The notes beneath the pieces are model-generated. The model ran no database searches, was not told where the DNA came from, and saw only the letters and a program-made list of their open reading frames with translations. 64,000 nucleotides of DNA from Jacaranda mimosifolia (taxonomy: Eukaryota; Streptophyta; Magnoliopsida; Lamiales; Bignoniaceae). Positions within the stretch are counted from its first letter, which is position 1. Each line of letters starts with the position of its first letter. Made by a program: the position numbers and the translations under genes. Below, in pieces: positions 12,109 through 24,026 of the stretch. The stretch covers positions 29,548,391 through 29,612,390 of the forward strand of contig CM032126.1 in assembly GCA_018894105.1 (NCBI GenBank). Direction: 5' to 3'.

Positions 12109-12779
12109 CATTATAAGAAAACACCTCTTCACTAACGAAAAATTTGTGATAAAGAGGGTTCCGTCACAGTTTGAAAATAATTGTGACGTATTTTTGATGG
12201 ATTACTAATGAATTTACAAAAACAGCAAAAAAAAAAAAAAATAGTAATTATAGTTGTGATAGATATGAAGACTATATATTGATATTAAGAGTCCGTCATA
12301 AATTTCATAACTTTAAATATGATTCTTCTATTTGAGATGAAAATTCCATCACAAAATTAGTTTTGTGATGCACTTTATTTTCATCACAAAACTACCAGTG
12401 ACAAAGGATATACTAATAAAATTATAAAATAAGTTCATCACAAAATGATAGATTTCATTAAATTTATGACCAACTTATTTTAGAAATCCATTAATATATG
12501 CTTTGTCACCGATTAGTTTTATAACGAAAATAAAGTGCATCATAGAATTAATTTTATGATGAAATTTCTATCATAAATCGAACAATCATATTTGGAGTTA
12601 TAAAATTTATAACAAACTCTTCATATCCGTTGCAAGTATTATAACTAATATATATTATTGCTCTTTTTTTTTTAAGTTCGATAGTAACCCATGAAAGTCC
12701 ATCACAATTGTCTTTGACCTATGATAGAATGTTCCTCATCACAAATTTTCTATTAGTGAACGGATATTTTCTTGTAATG
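12109..12779. mobile_element. CACTA-derived foldback MITE
   Basis: Ends are CATTATAAGAAAACACC and the inverted CATTACAAGAAAATATCC, close to the CACTACAAGAAAA ends common in CACTA (En/Spm) elements. Three-base TTG duplications flank it (12106-12108 and 12780-12782). The two halves pair along almost the whole 671 bp; for example ATGCACTTTATTTTCATCAC (about 12368) pairs with a diverged inverse near 12525. A transcript could form a very long hairpin. Confidence 0.7.
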
Positions 12780-13228
12780 TTGCTGTTACAAATGAGATTG
12801 ATGTATACTTGTTAGAGGATATTATGAAAGTCGGGTAATCATCATTAAAGATAAGGTTTAATCATGGAAATCCTTTCTAATTGAAATATTATTAATTTAA
12901 AAGATATCAAATAACAAACTAATAAACCATTTACGAAAGGACTACATAATGTCAGAATAAATATAAAATAAACATAATTATCAACAAAAAATTCCTCATC
13001 ATCAACAAAAAATTGCCATTTCCTTCCCCTATTTCCAGACACACATAGGACCATGCACAAAACACATTTCCTATTCATATCAAAATCAAATCCGAAACCT
13101 CCAAATGTCAAGCAAGTTTCAAATTTCGCATAAAAATTCCAAATTTAAGGTTCAACTAATTAAAATTATTTCAATTAATTTCACCAACAAGATATTTTAG
13201 TGTGCACTCGCAATTCTACTCTAAAATT

Positions 13229-13241
13229 GCTGGAAATATTG

Positions 13242-13276
<35 letters not shown>

Positions 13277-13717
13277 ATAATATTAATGAAACAACAAAAT
13301 AAAATAAAATTATAAAGTATAAAAAGGAATAAAAGTAAAACCCAGTTCAAGGCACGCAAAATTGCGCTCCTTTATAGTATAATTTGCTACTGCCCAGGTG
13401 CAAACAGTATTTGACGTCTACTCCTAAAATATCATGAACCTTCAGAAATCTTTGATGTGCAGTTGTACAAGAATTTTCACACACTCAAAATTTTCCACAA
13501 TTGCCTCGTTTGATAGAAATACTCAAAGTAAATATAGAAGGCATTATATGTTTATACAAAAGTACACTTCTTAATATAGGTTGGAGATATTTCTTCTCTT
13601 TTAAATTTACAAGAAGTAAATTTTTCTTATTTTTCTTTCAATTCAAAAACACAATTAATTTATAATCGATAATTTATACGAGCACAAATATACACTATAG
13701 ATTAAATATTTCCAACA
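13229..13717 (-). repeat. LTR-like direct repeat, right copy
   Basis: It starts TGCTGGAAATATTGATTC, contains a (CA)n run at 13245-13273, and ends ATTAAATATTTCCAACA, giving complementary ends (TG-TGGAAATAT / ATATTTCCA-CA). Relative to the left copy it extends about 40 bases further on its outer side, so the true border may be near 13676. Confidence 0.45.
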
Positions 13718-13743
13718 AAATTTAAATTAATATATGTGAGACA

Positions 13744-14208
13744 TGTTAGAATTAAACCAAATATGTGAAATCCATTACATAAAACCCAAGAACCATCATG
13801 TTAAATCATCAAAAAATCAATCTATATGTGGAAGCGTACCTAAATCCATGAATACTGATGAACTTCTTTGAATCTTGCGATTATTGATCTTTCAAATTAG
13901 TGCGTATGAAATTTGGGAGAAGTTACTCTCTCTTTTCTAATAATGGGATATCATAAAAGAATCATACACATAATTCGGGATCATAACCATAATATAACTG
14001 CATATCTTTTCTTTATTTCTAATTTGACCCATCATAAAATTAGAAATTACAAATTAGAGTATCTACACATATAAGCACATACTTTGTAAGGTAACTTAGG
14101 CCCACCTAATAATTAAATCACTTTAACTTGGGCCAAACCTTTTTAGGATAGCAAATAACATACAATTATTATTATCAATATATATATATTAAAGTCCAAA
14201 ATCCAGCA
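13744..14208 (-). repeat. Copia 3' LTR (full length)
   Basis: On the plus strand it runs from TGTTAGAATTAAACC to AAGTCCAAAATCCAGCA, 465 bases. ATCTCCCACTT (14209-14219) adjoins it on the inner side; on the minus strand this is a polypurine tract, AAGTGGGAGAT, directly before the LTR. Confidence 0.85.
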
Positions 14209-14679
14209 ATCTCCCACTTGGGCTACATATATATATACATCACCTTATAATTGTATGCCATAATATAACTTTATGTGCTCAAAAATTTTGCTACCATAAT
14301 CAAAATTACCTTTAACAATCTCGTCCATAAATTATGTCAACACAGAACCAAGGCGATTTTCGCTACATATATCGTAACTAAATCCATCCTTGATCACGTA
14401 TATCAACATAACCAAATGACACAGATCTAGTATAGATATGTAGCATGAAAATTACATGTGATGTGATCTAAACATGCATATTTCCAATTGTCCACTTTAA
14501 ACTTTAGTGAGATCAAACCATACCTAAATTAGAGTGTGGATAAGCTGCAAGAACTTTATTTCTGTAGAAAATAGCCTCAAGATATCACAAACTGAACTAA
14601 CTGAAAAAGTGTCTATACAGAAAAGCATTTAGAATTACAAATGCCCACTAAAACTAAATGTTCATAAATGACATGACAC

Positions 14680-15000
14680 CTATATGAGCAGTGTGCTCAT
14701 GAAAGACCTTGGGTGGTAGTCCCTTAGTAAAGACCACTCCGCTCTTTTTTCAACAACCAGGAACTTAATGTCTATATGTTTTGACTTTATCATGCTCCTG
14801 TTGTTGTTGGAATATAAGATCGCTGACTTATTGTCACAAAATAACTTAAGTGACCTTTTAATTATACCCACAATTTGCAGCCCAATGATAAATTTTTGCA
14901 ATCATATTCCATGATTAGATGCCTCATAACACGCTATAAACTCAGCTGCTATGGTGGAAAGAGCTACAAATGTCTGCTTAGTACTCTTCTAAGAAATAGC
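14680..15000 (-). pseudogene. Copia RNase H fragment
   Basis: The minus-strand reading contains KLFCDNKSAILYSNNNRS and SKHIDIKFLVVEKR, the C-terminal RNase H signature of Copia polyproteins that degrades the RNA strand during reverse transcription. The frame begins just after a stop around 14900, and another stop near 14988 separates it from the reverse-transcriptase part. It is part of the pol relic of the element at 13744-19911. Confidence 0.8.
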
Positions 15001-16290
15001 TCCCATAGCAAGTAGATAGATATAGCCCAACGTAGATTGCATACTATCTTGGCATCCGACAAAGTTGGAGTCTGAATACCCAATGATCTCTAATTTATCC
15101 GACCTTTTGTATGTGAGCATGTAATCTTTTGTTCTCTGTAGATACCGCATGACTCGTTTGACTGCTTTCCAATGATCCATTCCTGAATTGCTCAAATATC
15201 TACCTAACATCCTAACAATGTACGCAATGTCTAGACACATACAAACCTGAGCATACATTTGACTCCCTTCTACTAATGCATAAGCAATCTTCTGTATTTC
15301 TTTATCATTAAAAGCATTCTTGGTGCATTGCTTGAGACTAAATTTGTCTCCTTTAGTTATAGGGGTATCACCTGGTTTACAATCCTGCATGCCATATCTC
15401 TTGAGAAGCATTTCGATATAGGCCTTTTGTGATAATCCAAGAATACCTCGAGAGTGATCCCCATGTATCTGAATCCCTAATACAAAAGTTGCATCACCAA
15501 GATCTTTCATCTTAAAATTTCTTGCTAAAAATCTCTTGGTTTCATACAATAAACATATATCATTGCTGGCAAATAATATGTCATCGACATACAAAACCAA
15601 AAAAATATGTTTGCTCCTACTGAACTTGTGGTATATATAATCATCAGCTAGATTCATCTCAAAACCAAATGAGACAATCACTTGGTGAAATTTGTAATAT
15701 CATTGATGAGACATTTGCTTAAGCCCATAGATGGATTTCTTTAATTTGCAAACCATTGACTTTGCATCACTTGACACATAGTTTTCTGGTTGTACCATAT
15801 AAATTGTTTCATCAATGTCGCCATTGAGAAACACAGTCTTAACATCCATCTGATGTAGCTCAATATCAAAATATGGAACTAAAGCTATTATAATCTTGAA
15901 GGAGTCTTTTGATGAAACTAGAGAGAAAGTCTCTTTATAATCGATGCCTTCTTTCTGTGTGAAGCCCTTCGCAACAAGACGTGCCTTGTACCTCTCCACA
16001 TCGCTCTTTGAATCTCTCTCGATTTTAAAAATCCATTTGCAACCAATGGGCTTCGCATCTTTAGGAAATGGGACAAGATCCCACATATCATTGTCCTTCA
16101 TGGACTTAATCTCTTCATTCATGGCATCAATCTTGTTTTGTGAGTTAGAACTTTCCATAGCTTGACAAAAGTTGATCGGATCATCTTCCATCACTCTAAT
16201 GTCAGTATCATGTTCTTGGAGATATATAATATAATCATCCAAAATTGCACTTCTCCTTTCTCTAGTGGATCTTCTTAAAGGCATTAGTTC
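14989..16290 (-). pseudogene. Copia reverse transcriptase pseudogene
   Basis: Two long frames carry the domain. The N-terminal part (16284-15700) contains WIFKIERDSKSDVERYKARL and VAKGFTQKEGIDYKETFS, then FDIELHQMDVKTVFLNGDID with the first catalytic Asp, and KKSIYGLKQ. The C-terminal part (15681-14989) has the catalytic LVLYVDDILFAS motif, then KDLGDATFVLGIQI, GDTPITKGD, and a broken form of the usual tryptophan-rich connection region. The junction near 15690 is a frame break. The catalytic aspartates are kept, so inactivation here is by frame damage and not by loss of key residues. Confidence 0.9.
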
Positions 16291-16785
16291 TTGAGATTGT
16301 AGAGTTTGTTCTTCTGGAACAACTTCTTAAACCTAAATAGAAGGTTTAATAACATTATCTTGATCTGGAGTTGCTTCTTGAACAATGTCAAGTATAGAAT
16401 GATGTTCCTTATCATTATCAACAGCATCTGGAGGAATATTAACATATTCCTCTTCAAAGACAAAGTCCTTAGCTTTTTCTTCCATCACAAACTCGACATC
16501 CTTAAAGAACCGAGCATTACCTATCTCGAAAATAGACTTAGTTGTGGGATCATAAAATTTGTACCCTTGGATCTTTCATTGTATCCAATCAAATAACAAT
16601 TGATAGTTCTGGAATCTAGTTTCTTTTTGTTTGGTCTATAAGGACTTGCCTTGATTGGACATCCCCAAATATGTAAATGCTTTCAACTAGGCTTCTTGCC
16701 CCATCCAAACCTTATAAAGGATCTTTTTAGTTGCCTTAGTTGGAACTCTGTTGAGTATATATAATGCGGTCTTTAATGCCTTTCC

Positions 16786-17200
16786 TCAAAGTGATTTAGG
16801 CAAGCTAGAATGACTAATCATACTTTTTACCATGTCCTTAAGCGTTCTATTTCGCCTTTTAGCAACACCATTCATGGTGGGCGAACCCGATATAGTGTAT
16901 TGTGGGATGATACCATATTCCTTTAGGAATTTTGCAAATGGTCCTAGACGTTGTTCACCTGATCCATCATATCTGCCGTAGTATTCACCACCACAGTCAG
17001 ATCTAATGCTTTTGATTCTTTTGCTAAGTTGATTCTCAACTTCAACTTTATAGCTTTTGAACACATCCAGTGATTGCGATTTCTCATGAATGAGATATAG
17101 GTAGCCATATCGCGAAAAATCATCTATGAACATTATGAAATATTGTTGACCTTTCTAGGCAGCCATAGGAAATGGTCCATAAATATCTGTGTGTAGTAGT
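16786..17200 (-). pseudogene. Copia integrase core with catalytic Glu replaced by Lys
   Basis: The minus-strand frame holds FIDDFSRYGYLYLIHEKS with the first catalytic Asp, IRSDCGGEYYGRYDGSGEQ with the second, and SPTMNGVAKRRNRTLKDM, where the family normally has Glu in place of the Lys after NGVA. The codon is AAA. In DDE integrases that Glu completes the metal-binding triad, so strand transfer should be abolished even if the frame were open. The next segment (about 16310-16780) contains the diverged C-terminal integrase and linker with stops. Confidence 0.85.
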
Positions 17201-17267
17201 TCTAAGATGCCTAATTTCTTGTTGGCACCAAATCTCTTGACATTTGTTTGTTTCCCCTTAATGCAAT

Positions 17268-17504
17268 TTACACACATTTCAAATCTAAAAAATCAAGGGG
17301 ATTGAGAATACTGTCTGACATAAGTCTTTCAATTCTTTTTTTAGAGATATGACCTAATCTTTTGTGCCACAACGAAGCTGAATTCTCACTGATTAATTTG
17401 CGCTTTTTACCTATTACATTAACATGAAAGGATTCATGGAATAAAGCAATCGTGTCAAGCAAATATAGATTATCATAACTTGATAAAGAATCAGAGCCAA
17501 CCAA
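17268..17504 (-). pseudogene. Copia gag-pre-integrase zinc-binding segment
   Basis: The segment ASLWHKRLGHISKKRIERL matches the conserved H-x-R-x-GH core of the gag-pre-integrase region that precedes the integrase core in Copia polyproteins. It is followed by LDFLDLKCV and a stop. The expected downstream Cys pair is only partly visible. Confidence 0.8.
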
Positions 17505-17960
17505 ATTTGAATTTTGAAAAAGACTAAATTTTACATTTCCAAATGATCAACAATAACCAAACTTGTCCAATGCTGAAATAGAAATTAAATTCCGTCTAAA
17601 AGATGGTACAAAGAAAGTCTCAATCAAATCCAAATAAAAACCAGTTCTTAACAATAATCTAAATGTTCCAATTGCTTCGTCCTCTACTTTCTTGCTATTG
17701 GCAATGTAGATGTATCTTTCACCATCATTAGGCTTTCAGCAATGCCAACAACCCTGCATAGACACTAATATGAGTTGTTACACCAGAATCTATTCACCAC
17801 GTATGTCTAGATACCGAAGTCAAATTAACATCAGAACAAACAAAGTTAAGAAGTAGACCTTTCTTAGCACGCCATGCGTGATAGTTGGAACACTACTTCT
17901 TCTTATGACCTGTAGCTTCACAAAAGTAACAAGAATCCTAAGTTGGTTCTTTATGTTGCT
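17505..17960 (-). pseudogene. Copia nucleocapsid knuckle and aspartic protease remnants
   Basis: On the minus strand CYFCEATGHKKK is followed by an in-frame TAG and then a Cys, so the CX2CX4HX4C zinc knuckle is interrupted inside the motif. Downstream, the protease active-site region reads W, stop, then IDSGVTTHIS; the usual second Trp has become TGA. The protease Asp in IDSG is kept. The region then continues FVPSFRRNLISISALDKFG, typical of the protease/gag-pre-integrase linker. Confidence 0.75.
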
Positions 17961-18690
17961 TCTTCTATGGTCCCGTATCTGCAACTTCCTTATTTTTCTT
18001 TCTCTTATTCTTCTTGTCCTTCGAGGCAGAGGCTAAGTGAGCACTTTCTGTCTTCTCTTGTTTCAATCTGTCCTCTTCCTTTACACAGTGTGGGATGAGC
18101 TCATTAAGGGACCATGAGTCCTTTTGGCAGTTATCGCTCACCTTGAACTAACTAAATTGTGCTAGAGGGGATATCAAAACCAAATGCACTAACAAGTCTT
18201 CAGATAAATCCAACTTGAGTGCTTTCAATTTTGAAGCAAGATGAGACATTTCCATAATGTACTCCCTTATGTTTCCTTTACCCATGTACCTCATTGAGAT
18301 GAGCTTTGCTAAGATTGTACTAGTTTTAGCCTTTTCATTTTTAGCAAATCTCTTTTCAGGGTCCTCCAGGAAAGCCTTAGTCGTATCCACCTTATTAGAT
18401 ATAGTACCCATACAAGCTTCTGGAATGGCACGCTTGATGACCATGAGACTTATGCGATTAGACTTTTCTCACTTTTTCATCCCTGTCTTTTCATCTAAAG
18501 TACTCATATTAGTGATATCAATAGGTTTAACGACCCTTAATGTAAGGTCTACGTCCATGACTCCAAGAGTAATTAAGGTACTTTCTTGTCATGCCTTAAA
18601 ATTTGTGCCATTTAATATAGGAATTGAATTGACGCTAGTAGCAATATTAGCAGCAGAAGCAGAAACTAAATAGAGAACAAAACAAACCAA
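17961..18690 (-). pseudogene. Copia gag pseudogene
   Basis: The minus-strand frame opens near 18690 with NSIPILNGTNFKA and continues LMVIKRAIPEACMGTISN, KVDTTKAFLEDPEKRFAKNE and EYIMEMSHLASKLKALKLDL (18444-18148), the UBN2-type gag of plant Copia elements. It is followed by a Lys-rich basic tract (SKDKKNKRKKNKEV, about 18025-17985). Several stops interrupt it, one directly after NGTNFKA where a Trp is usual. Confidence 0.8.
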
Positions 18691-19753
18691 ATAAACAAAC
18701 TCACATAAGTACCAAAGTAGAAAACCAAAACGAAATGATAAATTCAAATAAAGGTAAACCCCATCTCAAGATATCGGACATTCCATTAATATTTCATGTT
18801 TGGACAAAATATTAACTTGTACGTGATATCTTGGTACAGTAATCAAACACTGATAATAAAGTAATATGTCAAACAATAAATCTTCCTTTAGGCCGATTTA
18901 TTGCTCACATGTAAAATAAAATAATTATCATGCGTTTTTTACTACAATTGCACATGTAATTCTACTAAATATAAATCTTCCTTTGGGTTAATCAATATTT
19001 ACATAAGTTACATGCACACAACCATTTATATTTTAAAATAAATCAATTTACACTAGAGAGGTCACTTTGGTGACATGTTGCTTGAATTAATTTACATCAA
19101 AATATATACAAATACACTAACATTTGAATTAAAATCCCACCCCCCCCCCCAAAAAAAAATAATCCCAAAAGAATATTGGTCACAATCAATGGTGTTGTTT
19201 ATAAGAAAAATTAACCTAATCTAGATTAACCTCATCCAAATCGAAAAAATTACAAGAGCAATTTTCATCCAAATAAGGAATAACAAAAAAAATACATGCA
19301 TATGAATACATCATGAATATATATATAAGCATGCAACCATGGCAAAAGCACCAGTACAACGTGAACTGCATCAGCACATACCATCATTTATGATTCAATC
19401 AAATTAATATGGGACTTGATGGGCAATAGAAACACCGCCATAAATTACCTTGCTGTAGCCCAACGATATGCGGAGAGATTAACATCTTTCAACTTCAACC
19501 AATCTCAACAGTACAACATGCTAATTTCAATTCAAAATCACGATTCATTGCAGCAAAAAATCAATCTACTATCTTGATTTCAATTATAAAATTTTGGACA
19601 CCAATTTCAACAATTATCGAACTTATTGAGTATTCCAAAAGATTAAATCCATAAATTAAAAATTCGAATAAAAACTTTATTGAACCTATGAAACCTTAAA
19701 TTCAAATAGATCTAATTTGAAATAATAGATTTCTCAATGATTCAACATGAGTG

Positions 19754-19767
19754 GCTCTGATACCAAT
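19754..19767 (-). other. Copia primer-binding site (initiator tRNA-Met type)
   Basis: The minus strand reads TTGGTATCAGAGCC immediately after the end of the 5' LTR, matching the standard Copia site complementary to the initiator methionine tRNA. It fixes the orientation of the element. Confidence 0.85.
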
Positions 19768-19911
19768 TATTAGAATTAAACCAGATCTGTGAAACCCATC
19801 ACATAAAATCCAAGAACCATCATGTTTAATTTGGGCCAAGTCTTTTTACGATAGCAAATTACATAAAATTATTAATATATATATATATATATTAAAGTCT
19901 AAAATCCAACA
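19768..19911 (-). repeat. Copia 5' LTR with internal deletion
   Basis: Both ends match the 3' LTR (TATTAGAATTAAACC and AAGTCTAAAATCCAACA) but only 144 bases are present. About 320 bases are missing between CATCATGTT and AATTTGGGCCAA. The deletion removes most of the LTR centre, which would normally hold promoter sequence. Confidence 0.85.
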
Positions 19912-20152
19912 AGACATTGGTCTATAATTTCAAAGAAATCGTCGGAGAGTTTTAGATAAGCAAAGTAGATGGTAATAGGAGTTTTGCCACATTAACGCTG
20001 GCCAAAATTATTGTATGAGAGTCCTATGTATACATGTAAGTTGGGATAATCATACGAGTGACACGTTGTGGGACATGTATTAAGTAATAAAGATGTTTAG
20101 AGGATTCTGTGTTTTGGGTCAATATTCGAATTTATTTAGGTCGGCTTTGATC

Positions 20153-20601
20153 TGTAAGACAAAATTTAATCCAAAATGTACATACTAATGAAATCAAAAC
20201 ATCGTAAGATTGATTTATGCATAATACCTATTTGAGCCATGAGATTGATGATCAATATTGCAATTAGTAGAATCAATGGCTAAGTCTTCCTCTCATTCTC
20301 ATATAAACTGCTTGACAGTTTTAATGGAATAACAATATCAAAATATAGAGTGGAGAGAGGACCTAACCATAATATATATAAAATAAAACCCTAGAGAGCT
20401 CCCATCATGGGGCTTCTAAGATTGGGCCTATACCGACTGTCATACCAAGATTGTTAAGAAAATGGCCTTAGCAATATTAGGTCAAAATAATGGGCCCCTA
20501 TGAGTAATGTCTTATTAACTGTATTAATTTAGCTCATTTTTATTTTACTAAAAAATAAATTCAATTAATAGAAGTTCACATATTAGAATAAAATTCAAAC
20601 A
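20153..20601 (-). repeat. probable 3' LTR of a second Copia element
   Basis: It runs from TGTAAGACAAAATTTAATCC to AATAAAATTCAAACA on the plus strand and is bordered on the inner side by TTCTCCCACTTG, a polypurine tract on the minus strand. Inside, minus-strand TTTTATATATATTATGG could be a TATA region. The outer border is inferred only from TG/CA ends, because no second copy exists in the window. Confidence 0.5.
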
Positions 20602-21418
20602 TTCTCCCACTTGACAAATATTAATTGTAACTTTAAAATAAAGCAAAAAATAAAGTTTGAGAAAATGACTCTCGAGCTAAATTACAAAACAAAATACAAT
20701 TTAAAAAAAAACGACAATAAGACAAGACTATCAACACAATCCTGTCCATTAAAAATTACTAATATTGGATCATGATAGTGATTGCATCTGTCATCAATAC
20801 AAGACTTTCCATGATCACATATACAAGCATTCCACCGACATAGATTTAGACATGGTGGTGTAGCAAAAAAATAGCATCTAAATATGACCCGAGCATGTAT
20901 GCTATTTCATTGTTGGTCCTCCAATTTTCTTGTAAGATATGAATTTCTAGAACTATAAGAAATCCTAGAAACAATTGATTCTGTTATAAGATGTGGGCCT
21001 CTTGAGCAATAGGAAACCCTAAGAAAATCATGATTTTCTTGTAAGACATGGATTTCTGAAACAATATGAAATCCCAAAAAAATTCAACTTCAAAGGAAGC
21101 CATGTATGTCTCTTTCAAACTAAAAATACAATATGGTGTCATTTATGAGACATACCCAACTCTCAAGATCAACACCTAATCACAAGATACATATCAAGCA
21201 AGATATAACCTCAAAGTATATGTGTGCATAGTTATAATAAATATATCAACAATACTAGAAAAAAGAATCTCACATTAATTAATGCCCAATAAAACAAATA
21301 GCTCAATGTAACAAATTCAGTAAAGAGATATATCTCACTTAACCCAATACATTAAGAGACTTAATTACACCCATGTATTCTACATGTCTTTTGAAAATAA
21401 TTAGTCTCAATCCCTTGG

Positions 21419-22680
21419 TCAAAGGATGTGCAAGCATAGAGTCGGTATCACATGCTCTATCATAATGGTATTATTTTTAAATAAGTCTCTCAGAACGAGA
21501 AGCTCTACATATTTAGATGTACTAGAGAACTTATTATTCCTTAAAAACAACACAACAACATCATTATCACAATAAATCCTCAATGGGCCTAGAAATTGAA
21601 TCATCAACTAGAAGTCCTAAAATGAAGTTCTTTAGATTTTTTTTTGTTTTGATCCCAAATATCTCAAGACTTTCTTAACAACCTCTTAATGATCTTGTCC
21701 TGAATTAAAGAGATATCATCCAAGAACATAACAACAAAGGCTATATCAGGCATAGGATAGACTTTTCTGCATACATCAGACTACCAACAATGCAACATTA
21801 GAGTATGGAATTTTTTCATTGACTCTTGCTCAATTTTTTTTAAGGCACTATGCAATACTAAGTTTATCACCTTTCATAATAGGCACATCACCAGGATTAC
21901 AATTCTACATGTTAAACCTAGCCAAAACATGATCAATATAACTCACTTGAGGAAGTCCTAAAACACATCAAGTTTTATTACGATGGATCTCACTTCCAAG
22001 AACAAAGTATGCTTCACCAAGATTCTTCATATCAAAACTATAACATAACATTTATTTAGTCTTATGGAGCAAACTCAAATCACTACTAGTAAGCAAAATA
22101 TCATCAACATAAAGCACCAAATATATGAATTTGCTCCCCTAGTCTTGAAGTAAATACAATGGTCCACCTTATTTGTTTTTAAGCCTAATAAAGTCAATAC
22201 CTTATCAAACTTCAAATACTACTAGTGAGAAGCATGTTTGAGGCCTTAAATTGACTTATTTAGCTTACACACTAGGCGTTCCTTTCTTTCTTGAACAAAA
22301 CCCTTAGTTTAAGTCATATAAACTTTTTTACCAAGATCGCCATTAAGGAAAACTGTCCTAACATCGATTTGGTTGAATTCCAAATCAAAATGAGCTACTA
22401 AAATCATAATATTCTGAAGGAATCTTTGGAGAAAATAGGAGAGAAGGTGTCACCATAATCAATTCCAACTCTTTGAGTAAAGCCTTTAGCCACAAGTTTA
22501 GCCTTATATCTTCCAATCTTCCTTTTTGAGTCTTTTTCGGTTTTAAAAACCCATTTAAAACCTATATATAGTCTTTCGACCTTGGGGTAGATCAACTAAC
22601 TCCCACACATTATCCCCTTTCATTAAGTGAATTTCATCCTTCATAGCACTAAACCATAGGGTTGAAATATTTTTATCTCC
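21419..22680 (-). pseudogene. Copia RNase H and reverse transcriptase remnants
   Basis: IYCDNDVVVLFLRNNKFSST with SKYVELLVLRDLF (21607-21419) is the RNase H C-terminus. Reverse transcriptase follows in pieces: a LYVDDILLTSS catalytic motif on the minus strand near 22100, and [20 protein letters not shown] with [19 protein letters not shown] (22595-22404). Further upstream [20 protein letters not shown] can be read up to about 22670, where the insertion starts. Multiple stops and frame changes separate the pieces. Confidence 0.8.
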
Positions 22681-24010
22681 CTGTGAAATGTGAATAGGTG
22701 GTTTACGTCCCTGTGATTAAAAAAAAATGTTGAAATGCCGCCTTATGTTTTTAAATTATGGCTTATTACCCCTTTCCATCTATCTGAGTTGAATTTTACA
22801 TTAAATGGACTAAAATACCCACATATATAAAATTATTTTATATCCTTATGTTTTTCTTTTTCTTTTATTTAATCTAAATTAAATAATTTTATATTTATAA
22901 AATACATATGATGTTTATATAAAATATTAATATTTATAAAATTATATATACGTACATATATATAAAATTATATACATATAAAAAATTATATAAAATGTAT
23001 ATGCATAATATATATGTATATAAATTTTTTTATAACATAACTATATACATATATATAATATATATTTCTTTTTCTTCTATTTAATCTAAAATTAAATAAT
23101 TTTATATTTATGAAATATATAACATACTCATTTAAAGTAAACACTATTTAATTATTATACAATTATATATACATACATACATATAATTATCAAAACTAAA
23201 TAATTTCATATTTATAAAATATATACCATATTTATATAAATCAAATACTATACAATATTTATAAAAAATTATATACACACATATATATAATTATATATAC
23301 ATATATGCATATAAAATTATTCATAACAAATATAAATATATATTAAATACTATTATATAAATACATATATGTATATGAAATCCGCACCCTTACCACCAGC
23401 CCATCCCCACTACCCCCACCTATACCCGCCAACCAATCCCCACTCCCCAATCCCTACCACCAGCCTAAAAACATGGCTGCCATGCCATGGTAGCCTACAA
23501 GCTGGCTGTACCTGGCCAGATCTGGCCAGGTCGACCAACAACTGGCGGCTTTCTTTTATAAAAAAAATTATATTTATATATATTTTCTACACACACACAT
23601 ATATATATGTAGATATATCCTGTATATATTTTTTCGGTGGCCATATTTTTTTTCAGTGGTCCATAGTGGTGGGGTGGGTGGAGTTTAGGGTTTTAGTAAA
23701 TATTATATATATATCTTTTAATATATTAATGTGTATATATGTATTATATATACATATTATATAATGTAATATATTATAAATAAATTTATTTTTATATTTT
23801 TTTAATAAACAAGATTCAATTTGGACCATTGATTTTTTTAAAAATATCCAATGATTGATAATTAGGGGTATAATAGTCTTTTTACATGTAAAAAAATCTT
23901 TAAAATTCTCATGTGGGGTGCGTGAGATACACTAATGCCCATAAGGGGGGTTTTCACATGATTTTAAAAATTACAAGTAGTTTTTTAACCTTTTTTTAAT
24001 AGGAGGTAAA
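22680..24010. mobile_element. AT-rich insertion inside the second Copia polyprotein
   Basis: Copia homology stops near 22680 and resumes near 24010. The two ends resemble each other inversely: GGTGGTTTACGTCC... at the left and, read from the right on the other strand, AGTGATTTACCTCC..., each followed by an A-rich run. This suggests a non-autonomous DNA element, possibly MULE-like given the similar ends of the element at 46846-48511. The interior is low-complexity (TATATA-rich) with a short Pro-rich frame at 23369-23764 that I do not take as a gene. No target duplication was found. Confidence 0.45.
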
Positions 24011-24026
24011 TCACTACAATTGTATT

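Larger units (their letters stand above)
9172..13717 (-). mobile_element. possible non-coding LTR retroelement (LARD-like) with nested MITEs
   Basis: Two direct repeats of about 0.5 kb flank roughly 3.5 kb with no recognisable gag or pol. After removing an hAT MITE (10845-11282) and a CACTA MITE (12109-12779), about 2.4 kb of interior remains. A purine tract adjoins the left repeat on the minus strand. No tRNA primer-binding site was recognised next to the right repeat and no target duplication was found. It may be a non-autonomous element or just two dispersed repeats of one family. The frame at 12845-13111 (-) in the interior is not retroviral in character and is not claimed as a gene. Confidence 0.4.
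13744..19911 (-). mobile_element. Ty1/Copia LTR retrotransposon, nearly complete but inactivated
   Basis: The element lies on the minus strand between five-base AGACA duplications (13739-13743 and 19912-19916). It has a 3' LTR (13744-14208), polypurine tract, RNase H, reverse transcriptase, integrase, gag-pre-integrase, protease and gag remnants in the Copia order, a tRNA-Met primer-binding site, and an internally deleted 5' LTR (19768-19911). Every domain contains stops or frameshifts. The exact target duplication shows a single insertion event with both ends retained. Confidence 0.9.

Noticed and set aside
12845..13111. 88-codon minus-strand frame between the LTR-like repeats
   Set aside because: No domain recognised; composition is Phe/Val/Cys-rich and consistent with chance in AT-rich DNA.
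23369..23764. 131-codon Pro-rich frame in the AT-rich insertion
   Set aside because: It runs through microsatellite-like TATA DNA inside a mobile element; no domain and no homologue recognised.
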